From NCBI GenBank assembly GCA_027578815.1, contig JANBTH010000010.1, positions 1 to 64,000 on the forward strand: a stretch of DNA of 64,000 nucleotides, written 5' to 3'. This document shows, piece after piece, positions 1 through 11,005 of the stretch. The notes beneath the pieces are model-generated. The model did not search any database. It was not told the origin of the DNA and worked only from the letters and a program-made list of their open reading frames with translations. A program made the position numbers and the translations under genes. This DNA is from Coemansia sp. RSA 1804 (taxonomy: Eukaryota > Kickxellomycota > Kickxellomycetes > Kickxellales > Kickxellaceae). Position 1 is the stretch's first letter. Every line of letters begins with the position of its first letter.

Positions 1-1612
1 AATGCAGTTGGTTGCTGGCCGGCGTCATCTGAGCCAGCTGCGAGGCGTGGAACGTCGATCTCCCAGCAATTGAGATTTTTGAGCCATCTGACCGACGGAT
101 CGAAACCCAGCTGCTGCCAGTCGCACATCGACCAATCGACCAGCAGCTGGATATATTCCCTGCGTCCTTTTTCTGTGCTGGTGTCCATTTCGTGTGATGC
201 CAGCGCTCCGCCACTGGTAGCAACACACGCACGAACCCGGGTATCGCAGGCAGTGATACCCCACATAAAGCGGCGGTCGCACTGGTTGGCGTAAACCTGT
301 CTTGTGTACAAAAAGAGCTGCTTAAATGCCTGAACCGTGGTGGCATCCAACTTTTCGTCTTGTTCATCGGCCGTCGACAACGCAGCACCGGCGGCCGATT
401 CTGCTGCTGCTTTCGATGCGCTTGATTTTGCTTCAACAACTGCAAATTGCTCGTTGTTGTATGGTCTTCCTTCGACCAGTGCAGCGTCTGCATCCATTTT
501 ACTGACAGCTAGTCCGATATCCGACCTCGTCATATCGTCAGTCCCAAAGGATTTGACGTCTACATGCTCATACGGCAGAATCAGCCGTGGTGGCCCAACA
601 ACGCCGCTTTGTGTGTTTCCTTGTGCAGTGTCGCCCAGATGGAATCGGATAAACTGTGCAACAAAGAGATGAAAGGCCTGCATCGGCCTGTACATCTGAC
701 GCTCGGGTCTATCAGCACCGTTTGTCCAGTAGTCGTGCATGATCCACGTTTTCAGCCCATTAAACCAATAGTCTAACCGACGAGTGTGATCTGCGTATGC
801 CTCGTCGTTCTGCAGTTTGGCCCGTGACTTGCCGATTGCTTTGTGGATCGCACAGTCGCTTTTTGAAATGCTGTGTTTAGCCAATTGAGAATCCTTGAGA
901 AACTGAGACGCCGCTAGTCGCAAGCTCCGTCGAGGCTGTGGCTGATGCTGAAGCTGGGGTGCCAGGCGTAGCTCCAAATCGGCAGCTATATGCTTGCCTA
1001 TGGACATTGCCATTGATGCTCTGCTCTTACTAGCCGGTCGTGCAAGCTTTAGCACATCTTGAATATTTGTGCGCAGCATCTTGCGAACTTGGTATTCTGC
1101 CTCCATGTCACGTTGCGTCTTTAGTACTAATGAATGAGTTCCACGGTTAGACAGAGAGTGCATATCTGATGACCGTGAAAACAGCTGTGCTGACTGCTGC
1201 TGTGCTGATTGCTGCTGTGCCGAGTGCTGCTGTGCCAATTTTTGTGTGCGTGCCGCTGTGGGACTGGCCATGTTATCGACATACCTTCCTATCATACATG
1301 CAATTACTTAGTGTTCTGTTTACTTGTTTATATGACCATGGGTAGCGTTGGACTAACTCCTTGTAAGTGCCTACCTTTCTTTGCCTGCCTGGCTGTATAT
1401 TCGACAACAGCATCTCCCCTTCCGCCAGTTGCACGATTCTTTGGTGTTTGAGATCTATAATCGACAGGTCGTTGTTCAGCAATGTTGATGTTCTCCTTCT
1501 CAACCTCGTTCTCTGCATTGCTGCGATGGCGCTTGTTCGGAGCATTCTTTGGCACCAATTGACTAGCAGCTGTGCCTGTCATTGCTTTTTGGCCGGTACG
1601 CTTTGTAGCCAT
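1..1612 (-). CDS. FunK1-like fungal-type protein kinase, N-terminal part (partial, two exons)
   Basis: The gene runs off the window edge, so the kinase core is not seen. Exon 1 is about 1612-1375, starting at the ATG whose complement is 1610-1612. A GTAGGC donor at 1374 and a GATAG acceptor ending at 1289 remove 86 nt and keep the frame (phase 1). Exon 2 then stays open from 1288 to base 1. The head is basic and low-complexity with a Gln/Ser-Ala repeat. The later part reads like the N-terminal half of FunK1 proteins: an EQFAVVEAKSS stretch, then VQAFKQLFLYTRQVYA, CDRRFMWGITACDTRVRACV and YIQLLVDWSMCD. In that family this region precedes the catalytic lobe. Substrates are unknown. The family assignment is from remembered pattern, not a search. 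If the intron is not real, translation could start at the internal ATG near 1270. Confidence 0.68.
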
Positions 1613-2038
1613 AGTGAGTAATGTAATTTAAAAGGAAACATGAAAAATGCAGAATAAGAATAAGAAGTGAATTCCACAAGAACGGGATAAAGAGAAAAGG
1701 TGTAACAGAACTTTTAGCCGGTTTGTTTACAATAACGGATTGGTTGTTTTCTATAACCAGTGATCAGATCGATAATCGGATTACTCAACAAAAACGCACT
1801 CTCAGCAAAAGCTGTTAATGCTGCGTTGGCTAATTCTGGTTGATAATTTGCTCACTTTTATTTATTGAAATAAAGCGTAAACAAAAAAAGCGAGCTTGCC
1901 TTTATATTTTTCACCTTTCTGTTCTTGCATCGTTTGCATTATTTTTTTCTTGCACCAGCTTTAATAAGCCCTGTTTGTTTGTTAAATTTAGACTCCTTCT
2001 AATTGGTCTGGCTAGCTGCTTTCAATAAAGTCGAAGAG
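1613..2038. promoter_or_regulatory. Divergent promoter region, kinase / UBE2C
   Basis: About 425 bp of AT-rich DNA between the two divergent start codons. It holds short A and T runs but no coding frame. The bases just before the E2 start could include an intron acceptor (ATAAAG ending near 2029), so a short upstream exon of the E2 gene cannot be excluded. Confidence 0.4.
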
Positions 2039-2497
2039 ATGGATCCAGCGGTTGCAAAGCGCCTGCAAAGCGAGCTAATGTCGCTTATGATGGCGAATCT
2101 GCAGGGAATTTCGGCGTTTCCGCAGGACGACGATATCCTCAGCTGGGTAGGGACAATTGAGGGAGCGCAAGGCACAGCATACGAGGGACTCAAGTACAAG
2201 CTGTGCTTGCGGTTTCCAGCAGATTATCCGTTTACAGCGCCAACAATCACGTTTGACACGCCCTGCTGGCATCCAAACGTTGACGACCACGGCAACATCT
2301 GCCTGGATATCCTCAAGGAGAAGTGGTCGGCTGTCTACAATGTGCAGACGATTTTACTTTCGCTGCAGACGCTGCTTGGGGATCCGAATCCGGCAAGTCC
2401 GCTGAATGGCCAGGCAGCGCGTCTGTGGGACAACCAGGACGAGTACAAACGTGTGCTGCTGAGACACTATCGCGAAAACGCGGCTGAGCGGTGTTAG
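2039..2497 (+). CDS. UBC11: Ubiquitin-conjugating enzyme E2, UBE2C/UbcH10 class
   Basis: A complete UBC fold of 152 residues. In this family the enzyme loads ubiquitin on its catalytic cysteine and primes substrates of the anaphase-promoting complex for mitotic exit. The HPN motif is at residues 78-80 and the catalytic Cys88 lies in [12 protein letters not shown], a stretch typical of UBE2[13 protein letters not shown] and GISAFP near the N-terminus also match this class rather than UBE2D. I chose the first ATG (2039); upstream in-frame codons lack an ATG. Only a few residues precede the first helix, whereas human UBE2C has a roughly 30-residue extension there. Either this protein lacks the extension or a small upstream exon was missed. 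Confidence 0.9.
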   Translation: MDPAVAKRLQSELMSLMMANLQGISAFPQDDDILSWVGTIEGAQGTAYEGLKYKLCLRFPADYPFTAPTITFDTPCWHPNVDDHGNICLDILKEKWSAVYNVQTILLSLQTLLGDPNPASPLNGQAARLWDNQDEYKRVLLRHYRENAAERC

Positions 2498-2568
2498 ACG
2501 AGTTTAGAAGTGAGCGGGAGTGGGAGGGGGTTTGGTCTAAATTTATATTTCCATTTTTTTCTTTCTGG

Positions 2569-2574
2569 AATAAA
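2569..2574 (+). terminator. Likely polyadenylation signal of the UBE2C gene
   Basis: AATAAA lies 72 bp after the stop codon and follows a T-rich tract. Position and sequence fit a 3'-end signal; the cleavage site is not determined. Confidence 0.5.
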
Positions 2575-3239
2575 AAACACAGTTGTATTTCTTATTAATG
2601 TGTCGTCTCGCCCTCGCATTTGAGTATGACTGCCCGGTTCCGACTTTGGGCACACACTAAAGTATCTCGAAAGTCATTTTCTGGTAATGAATAAGCTCAG
2701 ACGGTTTATCCACGCCTAAATCCCGTCACTGAATTACTGGACCATTGCTGGCATATAACTTTCTGCATGTAACATACGCTATTTAAGTGATAATATTGAT
2801 CTTGCAGATAACAAGCAAAGATAATCGTCGTATCTCTACTTATAACTACAATTGTAATAGTAGAACTAATATGTGTTAATATTCAAAACTCGTGGTATGC
2901 ATTTACATACTTTATTATATGCTGCGCATCCACATCTGCCTGGAGTGCACTGCCTGCTAGCACTTTAATTTTCTATTTAATAAAAAGCGGTAAATGAAGC
3001 TAGGCTTGTGGGGGAAGGCCCGCCTTGCGTATAAACAATAAAGTGTATTGCATTTTATTGGCTTTCTACAATGAAACATATCTTTTAGTGCATAAAGCAG
3101 GCCTGTCCAGCACTAGCTACTAACGAAAGTTCGACTGAGCAATCTTAATATCCCTTATTCCTCCTTTTTTCCCAGTTTTCATTTGCATTTCGAATTCATC
3201 TCTCCTGTTTGCAAAAATACACAGAGCCGATGAACAGCT

Positions 3240-3700
3240 ACCACACTCTGGCAAGGCAGCAGACGCTGTGCTACATGCTCAACAGCCCGTCCAGCATTCT
3301 TATAACAATAATAGACTTTTGTGGAGATAAAGAGCCCCTTTTCTTTGTTGACAATAAACTCGGATAAAAATGATAGTAAAACTTTTCGTGCCCCGCAGTA
3401 TCGGTTCGAACTGACCCTGCGGCATCGCACTACTGCTCGTCACGTGGCAGAGTGGCACGTGTTTCTCCGCAGACGTCGTAACGTTGTGACATCAGCTCTC
3501 TTGCAATTGAAGATGCATTGACATGGGGGTTGGACATGACAAGATAAGTTATGTACTTGTAATCACTTTTAAATAATCTGTGAGTGACCAACAGTGGGTG
3601 TAGGAAACCTGGCTTTACTTTATTGTTTCTATTGTAAAATGGTCTGATGGCTAACCTTAAGTTTGGTAGCAGTATCTGGTATGGAATTACCATTTTAAAT
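3240..3700 (-). mobile_element. Decayed Tc1/mariner-like transposase fragment (copy 1)
   Basis: On the minus strand one frame within 3430-3693 reads like the helix-turn-helix of Tc1/mariner transposases: a YITYLVMSNPHVNAS segment, then SIARELMSQRYDV and a degraded T-R-x-x-L end. The frame breaks soon after, and no DDE/D catalytic block is visible. A diverged copy of about 3300-3500 is at 23645-23860. The assignment rests on pattern similarity only. It could also be an unrelated dispersed repeat. Confidence 0.4.
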
Positions 3701-4304
3701 TAATGATAAAGCATTGTTTTTCTCTATTCTGTAAGCAGAAACGTTTTAAAAGTATGCCAGAAGAAAGAGAAAATAAAAATTTATATAGAAGACACACTTT
3801 CTTGGCTACTATGCCTTTCCTGTTTATAATGTTAAAAATATATATTATTACATAAAGTTTCATGTTAATTCTTTATCTGGGAAAAAGTTATTAATATAAA
3901 TGTAAAATACTTGTTTAAATATATTTTTTGTGTGGTACTGTAACAGAAGATAGAAGCAAAAAGTTTATAATTAATTTATATAATCTGCAGAACAATTTAT
4001 ATGAGCAATATAATATTAATTTTAAAAATGAGCTGAGAAAGTCACATGCATTTTCTAACCTATTAGAGCAGATCACACTCATAAGATATCTTTATTAGTT
4101 AGATGAACATGCTTGAATTGCAGCAACAACATCATTATGTTTAAATTGATTACAGAAAACATTTTATTAAAATTTAATTACATGTTAAATTGCTTAATAA
4201 ATGAATATTGCACATTGAAATAATTTTCATTTGTGGTTTAATTACTGTCATGAGCAAAATTTTAATATAATCAAATAAAGTCTGGTTTCAGTATTCATTA
4301 ATTA

Positions 4305-4880
4305 GTTTATTAATACATTAATTGAGAGTATTTCTGATAGTATCAATGCCTTGAATTGGTATGTGACCCAATACAAAGAATATGCACTTGCCACTTGCTT
4401 TTAACCATTGAACACAACAGCACTTTAACCATCCAATTACTTTCAATTTCTATCATTTAGCCAGCAAGAAAGACATTTTACATTACTTGTGGAAGGATTC
4501 AATACAGCAATGACAAGATATGTTGTATTAGCTAAATTATCATAGACTTTAAATTTTCTTTTAATAAATTCCTTTCAAGACTACCTAAAGAAACATTCTC
4601 CTTCCTAATAGTGAATATTGGTGCTTTTATAGCCACTGATCATTCACTATTAAAAGGGTACACTACTATAGATCAAATCCTAATATGCAAATGCTACTTT
4701 TGATAACCAGAGATGTTTACTTTTGCATTGAATGTTAACATTCCAATCAAATGTTAACATCTCCTATGTCATCATAACATAAATGCTTAAATAAATGTAT
4801 TAAATGCAAAAATAGGAGGTTATAGACTGTAGCTGCACTGATAATAGGAGTCATATTATAATTCCTATGGCTTCTGCATG
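4305..4880 (+). repeat. Older dispersed repeat, copy 1, split by an LTR-like insertion
   Basis: Sequence at 4305-4532 and 4785-4880 resembles 5795-6125, a copy that is uninterrupted. Shared stretches include the 'tcaatgccttgaat' block, an 'agacattttac/ta' block and a 'tagactg..gctgca' block. The LTR-like element at 4538-4779 sits inside this copy, so the repeat is older than the insertion. No coding frame is recognised. Confidence 0.55.
4538..4779 (-). mobile_element. LTR-like ~240-bp repeat, copy A
   Basis: In element orientation it begins TGTTATGATGACATAGGAG and ends AGTCTATGATA. Perfect 5-bp duplications TAAAT flank it (4533-4537 and 4780-4784). A TATAAAAG box, two ATGTTAACAT palindromes and no coding frame fit a solo LTR or a small non-autonomous element. 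This copy has lost all six CpG sites present in copy B, each by TG or CA change, so it looks like the oldest. Confidence 0.65.
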
Positions 4881-5426
4881 TTGCAGTAACCCATCATGCC
4901 AATTTTAGCTAACATTTTTACTTTTAGCAATGTAAATATTATCACAATGGTACAACTTTAACAATGGCATACAATGTGTTATTGTGTGATGGTTTGCAGC
5001 TTTGACAATGTCTAAGATGGTGAGGCTTTAAAGAGTATCTTACAATTTTACTATCTTTTATAGTCATCACATAAGAAGTCCTTTATCTCTTGGAAAGTGA
5101 ACAAATGTTATTTCTGAGATGATATTGGTTTTATAGTTTTACTATTAACCAAATAAATATTGGATAACAACAATAAACAGCAAGTATAATAATGTGCAAA
5201 AACTGATAATGACTGGTTAATCTTAGAGCAATTTTAGTTAATGAGAATATTATTAAATAATTAGTTGAATAATCATTTCAATTGTGTGTTGCTCTTTGGA
5301 TTACAATGTATGTTTAAAAATATACTATGTAATAGGAAACAATGTGTATTATCATTGCCTTAATTTATATTCTAATTCAATTACCAGTTCAAGAGATATT
5401 TATAAATATCTGACAATGTGAACAAC

Positions 5427-5667
5427 TGTTATGATGACATAGGAGATGTTAACATTTGATCGGAATGTTAACATTCGATGCAAAAGTAAACATCTCTGGT
5501 CATCAAAAGTAGCATTTTCGTATTAGGATTTGATCTATAGTAGCGTACTCTTTTAATAGTGAATGATCGGTGGCTATAAAAGCACCGATATTCACTATTA
5601 GTAAGGAGGATGTTTCTAGAGGGAGTTTTGAAGATGTTATTTTATTGAAATAAAAAAGTCTACAATA
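5427..5667 (+). mobile_element. LTR-like ~240-bp repeat, copy B
   Basis: The copy with the most CpG sites (six of six). It begins TGTTATGATG and ends AGTCTACAATA, with perfect 5-bp flanking repeats ACAAC at 5422-5426 and 5668-5672. Two ATGTTAACAT palindromes are at 5446-5455 and 5465-5474, 19 bp apart centre to centre. A TATAAAAG box follows in the middle third. No open frame is present. Ends in ATA rather than the CA usual for LTRs, so 'LTR' is an inference. Confidence 0.65.
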
Positions 5668-5794
5668 ACAACATTGCAACAATTACTTGAGTTGTTGCAT
5701 GATATTATATTATTATTTGACATTGAACAAATTAATAACTATGAATTTTAATAACCATGGTAATTTGATATTTAATGCAACCATATAAAGACAG

Positions 5795-6125
5795 ATATAA
5801 GTATCTGTTAATTAGTCTATTAATATATAAAGTGCATTGCTGACAGCATTAATGCCTTGAATAATTACATGGCCAGATATAAAGGCACTCAATTGTCTTT
5901 TGTCCTCAACTGGAAGAAGAAATAATATTTGCACCATCCAAGAACCTTACATTTCTTTATTTGCTAGTAAGATAGACATTTTATAATACATTTGGATTGA
6001 GATTCAACAGAGCAATGTCAAAAGCTATTAAACTAGGTAGATGCTTTATGAAATGTAGCAATTGTGGCAGTGGAAGTTGTAGACTGCAACTGCATTGACA
6101 ATGCAACCCATACTATAATCCCTTT
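5795..6125 (+). repeat. Older dispersed repeat, copy 2 (uninterrupted)
   Basis: Direct, diverged counterpart of 4305-4880 without the LTR-like insertion. It shows the pre-insertion arrangement near 6030-6050. No coding frame is recognised. Confidence 0.5.
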
Positions 6126-6882
6126 GAATTCCATATATTTTGAATGCATTGTGCCTTTTTAGTGTAACAAATGTTAAGAATCTCTTACAAAAAATGATAA
6201 ATGAGTTAAAAAAAGGTGTTTGGCCATTACTTATCGTTAATCATAATCTGCTGAGCCATGCGGGTTCCAAATGAAGCGACCCGGCTTGGAGCTACAAATA
6301 GTTGTAATTTTTCTATGTCAAAATTCGTGCGTTATCATGAAAAGCGTGGGTAAAATGGCCCAGTCAGTTAATTATTGCGCTGTCCATGTTAGCTGATGGG
6401 ATAGATTTGTTAATCCATCACACGCGGATTGAAAAAGAATTAATGGGGGTAATCGGTAATTGGATAATCGGGTGATTGTATTTCATCAACAAATTCCCAA
6501 AAAGGCAAAAAGTCACAACAAACACAAGCGCAGAGAAAAAAGGCGGAAGATGGTGGGGGATAAAGAGTTGGGTTGGATCTGCACAAACTGACGGAAACAA
6601 AAATAGAAGCTGCAGTCAAGGCTCAAGGAAAAAAAGCAGTGCATCGTTTTCCTTTTCTTTTTCTCTTCTTTCTCTCATTCTTTCTCTTCTAACGTTAACG
6701 AAAGTCTTTATTTCTTATTCCTCAATCACCCCCTTTTCCTTTTTCCTTTCCTCTTTTTTTCACTTACGCACACTACGTTAACGCCTATTCACAAACCCCT
6801 ACCATATCTTTTGCTATCGCCAACACCACCTATATCTATTCCCTTCTCTTCTACACTTTCCTTACTTGACTAAACAGGCAGA
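6126..6882. promoter_or_regulatory. Island edge and promoter region of the mucin-like gene
   Basis: From about 6450 the composition shifts. A long pyrimidine-rich tract (about 6645-6860, full of TTTTCTTT and CCTTTTC runs) leads to the start codon. Such tracts precede many genes in this window and probably mark promoters or 5' leaders. No gene is seen. Confidence 0.4.
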
Positions 6883-7824
6883 ATGCGGGTCCATCGCGTG
6901 CTGCTAATTTCAGCAGTGGTGGTGGCAGCCACGGCCTCGGTGGCAGGCGGACAAGATCTGCCAGGAGGAATCGGCAGCAGCATCGTTGACAGCGCAAATC
7001 CCGGAGTTCCAGCAGCAGAGTCGACAGCGCCGGCAGACCCAACGCCGTCGGACGGAGGCGGCGGAACGCCAACGGAAGGCAGCAGCGATGGCGGCACGCC
7101 GCCAACGGAGACAACGCCAGCAGAGCCGACATCCACGCCTTCGCCCGACGAGCCGTCATCGACGCCGAATGAGCCGTCAACAACCACGCCGCCGCCAGAC
7201 CAGTCGTCAACAAGCGCAGCGGAAACCACTCCGGGCGACTCGTCGCCGGGCGAGCCGACGGAAACCACATCGCCGACGGAGGAGACCACAGCCGAGTCGA
7301 CTGAGCCGTCGTCGGCAGCCGAGACTTCGCCAACGCCCGAGACAACCAGCGACTCGTCGATGGCTGAAACAAGCGACAGCGCCAGCGACTCCGAGACCGA
7401 CCACTCGTCGACGGCCACGCACAAGCCAACCGACTCGGCCGACGACAGCAACGACAAGAGCAGCAGCGGCAGCGGACTCAGCGGCGGCGCAATTGCGGGC
7501 ATTGTCATCGGCGTTGTTGCGGCGGTTGTCATTGCGCTGCTTGGCTTCCTCTTCTGGCGACGCTACAGACAGCGCAGGACGCTCAACGAGAACAACTTCA
7601 ACTACAACGACTTCCCGGAGTTCGATCCAGGCCGCGCTTCCACCACCGGCCCCTCGCCACACACTGCGCCGGCGCCGATGAGCAACCCAGTCGACTTTGG
7701 CGGAGCTGGCTCTGGAGCTGGAGCTGGAGCTGGAGCTGGAGCCGCGGCGCAGCAGGCGTCGGTGTTTGACGTGAGTGCGCAACACCACCAGCGGGTCAAT
7801 GCGCGCGACCTTGACGAGGCGTGA
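6883..7824 (+). CDS. Mucin-like single-pass surface protein (Mid2/Wsc-like architecture)
   Basis: A 313-residue type I membrane protein. Residues 1-23 form a signal peptide ending near AGGQ. Residues 24-200 are a Ser/Thr/Pro/Glu-rich ectodomain, a likely heavily O-mannosylated stalk. A clear membrane segment follows (about 203-225, GIVIGVVAAVVIALLGFLFW) with a basic stop-transfer WRRYRQRR. The cytoplasmic tail carries NNFNYNDFPEF and a Gly-Ala repeat (about 274-288). This is the layout of fungal cell-wall stress sensors such as Mid2 and Wsc, but no cysteine-rich WSC head is present, so the sensor role is inference. It is convergent with the Puf gene, whose end is 163 bp away. Confidence 0.75.
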   Translation: MRVHRVLLISAVVVAATASVAGGQDLPGGIGSSIVDSANPGVPAAESTAPADPTPSDGGGGTPTEGSSDGGTPPTETTPAEPTSTPSPDEPSSTPNEPSTTTPPPDQSSTSAAETTPGDSSPGEPTETTSPTEETTAESTEPSSAAETSPTPETTSDSSMAETSDSASDSETDHSSTATHKPTDSADDSNDKSSSGSGLSGGAIAGIVIGVVAAVVIALLGFLFWRRYRQRRTLNENNFNYNDFPEFDPGRASTTGPSPHTAPAPMSNPVDFGGAGSGAGAGAGAGAAAQQASVFDVSAQHHQRVNARDLDEA

Positions 7825-7987
7825 TTCGCGCACTCTTCTTCTAGTCCATTTCACTCGGGCCCTTGTCTCCTTTTCTGTGGAATGCAACGATTAGACGACA
7901 TGTTAAGGAATCAAGTAAAGTAATAATATAGTGGTGGTGTAAAAGAAAGCTGAAAAAGGTAGAAAAGAGGGAAGAAAGCTCATGGTA

Positions 7988-8137
7988 TCAAGATGTGGTG
8001 TTGCTGTTGCCGTAAAAGCCTTGCAGGTTTTGTATCTGTTGCTGGTGCTGGTGCTGGTGTTGTTGCTGAGGATGCGGTTGCGGTTGCGGTTGCGGCTGAG
8101 GCTGCTGCTGCTGGTATATGGCTGCCAGAAGCGATGC

Positions 8138-8175
<38 letters not shown>

Positions 8176-11005
8176 CAACGCTGCTGCCAACCATTCCGCC
8201 AACAAACCCGGCAGGCACGGGGAAGCTCATCACCGGCGATGTAGCGCCAACAGAAGCTGAATGTTGCTGCTGCGCGATGATCGAGCCCACCACGTCGGAA
8301 AGCCGCTGCTGCGCTGGCGGAGACGCACTGCCGTTGCTGCCGTTGCTGCTGCCATTAGCTGCTGCTGCTGCTGCTGCCTCGGCTGGATGGCACAGGTGCC
8401 GCAGACGCTCAGCGATGCGCGCCTTCTCGGTGTCGCCAATCGACGCGCCAAGCAAGATGCGCAGCACAATGTGCACGCCCTGCGCCTGGTCAAGCAGAAC
8501 ATCGTCAAGCACCGACGGATCCGGATTGAAGAAGAGCGTGTTCAGAACCAGATCGCGCGCATCCGGCTCCAGCGTCTGGTCGGCCAGCTTGCCAATGGTG
8601 CTGGCGCCAAGCTTGTGCGTGGCCAAGTAGCGCAGGTGCGGCGCCAGCTGGTGCGCCAGCACACGGAAGCGCCCGGCAAAGCGCGACGAGTCGAGCAGCC
8701 AGTTGACAAGCAGATGGCCGTTTGCATTTGTTGCCAGCGGAACAGCGTTGGTCACCAGCGCTACGGCAACCAGCTTCTGCTGCAGCCGCGTCGCGTGCGG
8801 CGACTCCAGACAGGTGCGGATGGCCCGTGCGCCAAAGCGGCCCTGCGCTATCTCCAGGCACCGCGCGTGGATCGCGTCAAAGATAAACTGGTTGGTCGGA
8901 GCGCCAAAGCGCAGACAGCACTGCACCACGTAGTTGCCGAGCTGGTCAACAAGCAGCTGCGGCGTGTAGCGGCGGATGCTCTCGGCAATTGCCTCAAACA
9001 GCTCGACGCTGTCGGCGGTGTCGATAATCTTCTGCACCGCCCACGTTCCGTTCTTGTGCACGCCGATTGCCGCCATGTGCGTGCCAATGCGATTCACAAG
9101 CGCCAGCCGCTGCGCTGCGTCTCCGCGCTCGGCTATGCGCTGAACCAGCACATTGCCAACGTAGTCGGTGCACAGATCAACCGCATGTGGCAGCAGCTCG
9201 GCCACAATCGCATCAAACGCATCTTTCGGCAGCGGACTGCTTGTGGACTCCAGCTGCCGACGGATCTCGCGCAGCCGCGCCTGCTGCAGCACAGGCAGCT
9301 CTGACGGCAGCATCTCCTCTGTTGGCGGCGGCGTTGGCGACTCCGAGTCGCCGGTGCGGATCAATGCAGCAGGCGGCGGCAGCGTAGGCAGATGCGTCGC
9401 GTACGGATACGCAAGCAGATTCTCGTCAACCGCCAGCGACACGCCCGGCTCCAGCGCCATATCGCTTCCCAGGCCGCGCTGTGTCGGCCCCGCAATGGCG
9501 TCTGCCTCGGCGCGCTGGCCAGACACCGTCAACGGCGCTGCGCTGGGCACAGGATTGCGCAGCTTTGCGGATAGCTCGTTCTTCGCGGCCGGCACCTTCG
9601 CGTAGCCAATGCGCACCACCGAGCCCTCCACGCTCTTGCCGTTCATCGCCTGCTTGGCACGCACTGCATCCTCAAGCCGCACGTAGTTGACGAAGCCGCA
9701 GTTCTTGTGGTTCAAGACGCGCACAGAGTCAATTGCGCCGTACGCGCCAAACGCAGCAGTCAGCGTCTCGGGCGTCGATGCTGCCGCGATGTTGCCAATC
9801 CACAGCGCGCGCGTCGGCTGCATCGCCTGCGCATCGCCTGTCGCGTGTGCCTCGCCCTTGCCGTACCCAACGCGCACCGTGTTGCCGCCAATGCGCGCAC
9901 CCGCATGCATGTCCTCGCGCGCACGGATCGCATCGTCCACGCGCAGAAAGTTGACAAACGCGCACTCCTTGTCGGGCAGCAGCCGCAGACTCTCAACACG
10001 CCCGTACTTGCCAAATATCGAGATCAGATCCTGGCTGCTCAGTCCCGGATCAACGTTGCCAACCCACAGGGACCGCGTCGGAACTCCGTCGCCCTGCGCC
10101 ATCGCAAAGTCAAAGTCCGCCGAGTGCTGCCGCGTGTGAAGCGACGGCTGTCTTGAGTGCGCTGCCGAGGCTGCTGCTACGGCTGCCGCTGCCGCCGCCG
10201 AAGTGAGCGTCTGCGGCTGCCACCCGCCGCCTGCGCCAAACTCGCCGCCAATGCCAACTTGCACGCCAGCCGGCTCGGCCATGTCGCCACACGCAAACGG
10301 ATTGGCAAGCGTCTTCGACCGCGCGTGAGTGCGCGCCATCATCTTGCGGAACGACACTGACGGATTCTGCGTCTTGGCTGCCGCGTGCAGTACGTCGATA
10401 TCCGCCGCATCGTCTGGCGCCTCGCCTGTCGCATCGGGCGGACTGTTAAAACTGTACGAGCGCATGCGTGCTCCGTCGATGCTCAGTCCGTTCAGCGCAT
10501 CGGCAAGGCCTGGCTGCAGCTCTGCCGTCGGCGTCGCCAGCAGATCCAGCTCATTCGACAGCCCTGACGGCCCCCACACGCCCTCGTCTAGCGTTACAGC
10601 TGGCGCTAGCGCCGACGGCGACGGCGAGCTGCGTCGTGCAAACGCCGATCGCAGCGAGTTGGTCGAGTATGAGCTGCGCAGCGCCGACGACGTGAGCGCG
10701 CCGAGATGCGAGTGCGCGCCCAGCATTCCCGATGCGTTTGTAGTCGGCACCGCCAGCGCAAACGGCGACGGCGACGACAACGTGAGATGGCGCTGGTGGT
10801 GGTGCTGGCCTTGCATCTGCTTCTCCTCGTTCAGCGTGTCCAGCAGCGATGTGCCGTAGCTGGCCGTCCGCCCGTGGTGGCTGTCGAGCCGCGGCGCCCT
10901 TGCATGCGAGCCGTTCGAGCCGTTGGAGCCCAGGATCGGGAGCCGTCCAAAGATGGCCTGGGAGTGCTCTTCGCCGGAGCCGCTTGCGGTGGTGATGTTG
11001 TTCAT
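7988..11005 (-). CDS. RRM and Pumilio-repeat RNA-binding protein (JSN1/PUF2 type)
   Basis: A 1005-residue protein combining two RRMs and a Puf repeat domain, as in yeast JSN1 and PUF2, which bind mRNA 3' regions and affect stability or localisation. The N-terminal 300 residues are Ser/Ala-rich and disordered. RRM1 is about 310-380 (RSLWVGNVDPGLSSQDL), RRM2 about 396-468 (RALWIGNIAAASTPETL). Puf repeats occupy about 580-845, with typical units such as DYVGNVLVQRIAERG, NGTWAVQKIID and LGNYVVQCCLRFG. The C-terminus is a long Gln/Pro/His tract encoded by CAG/CAA repeats (about 8030-8175). The start is the ATG complementary to 11003-11005. The assignment to this subfamily is by domain order; the bound motif cannot be read. 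Confidence 0.9.

Larger units (their letters stand above)
2498..4304. other. AT-rich gene-free island, left part
   Basis: No intact gene is visible. Reading frames are short and interrupted, and base composition is far more AT-rich than the flanking genes. The only recognisable content is the transposase-like relic at about 3240-3700, listed separately. Confidence 0.6.

Noticed and set aside
3394..3404. GGTTCGAACTG resembling a tRNA B box
   Set aside because: No acceptor stem, anticodon arm or A box at the right distance; part of a transposon relic.
6476..6781. 101-codon frame before the mucin-like gene
   Set aside because: Ser/Phe-rich output of a pyrimidine tract that looks like a promoter or leader.
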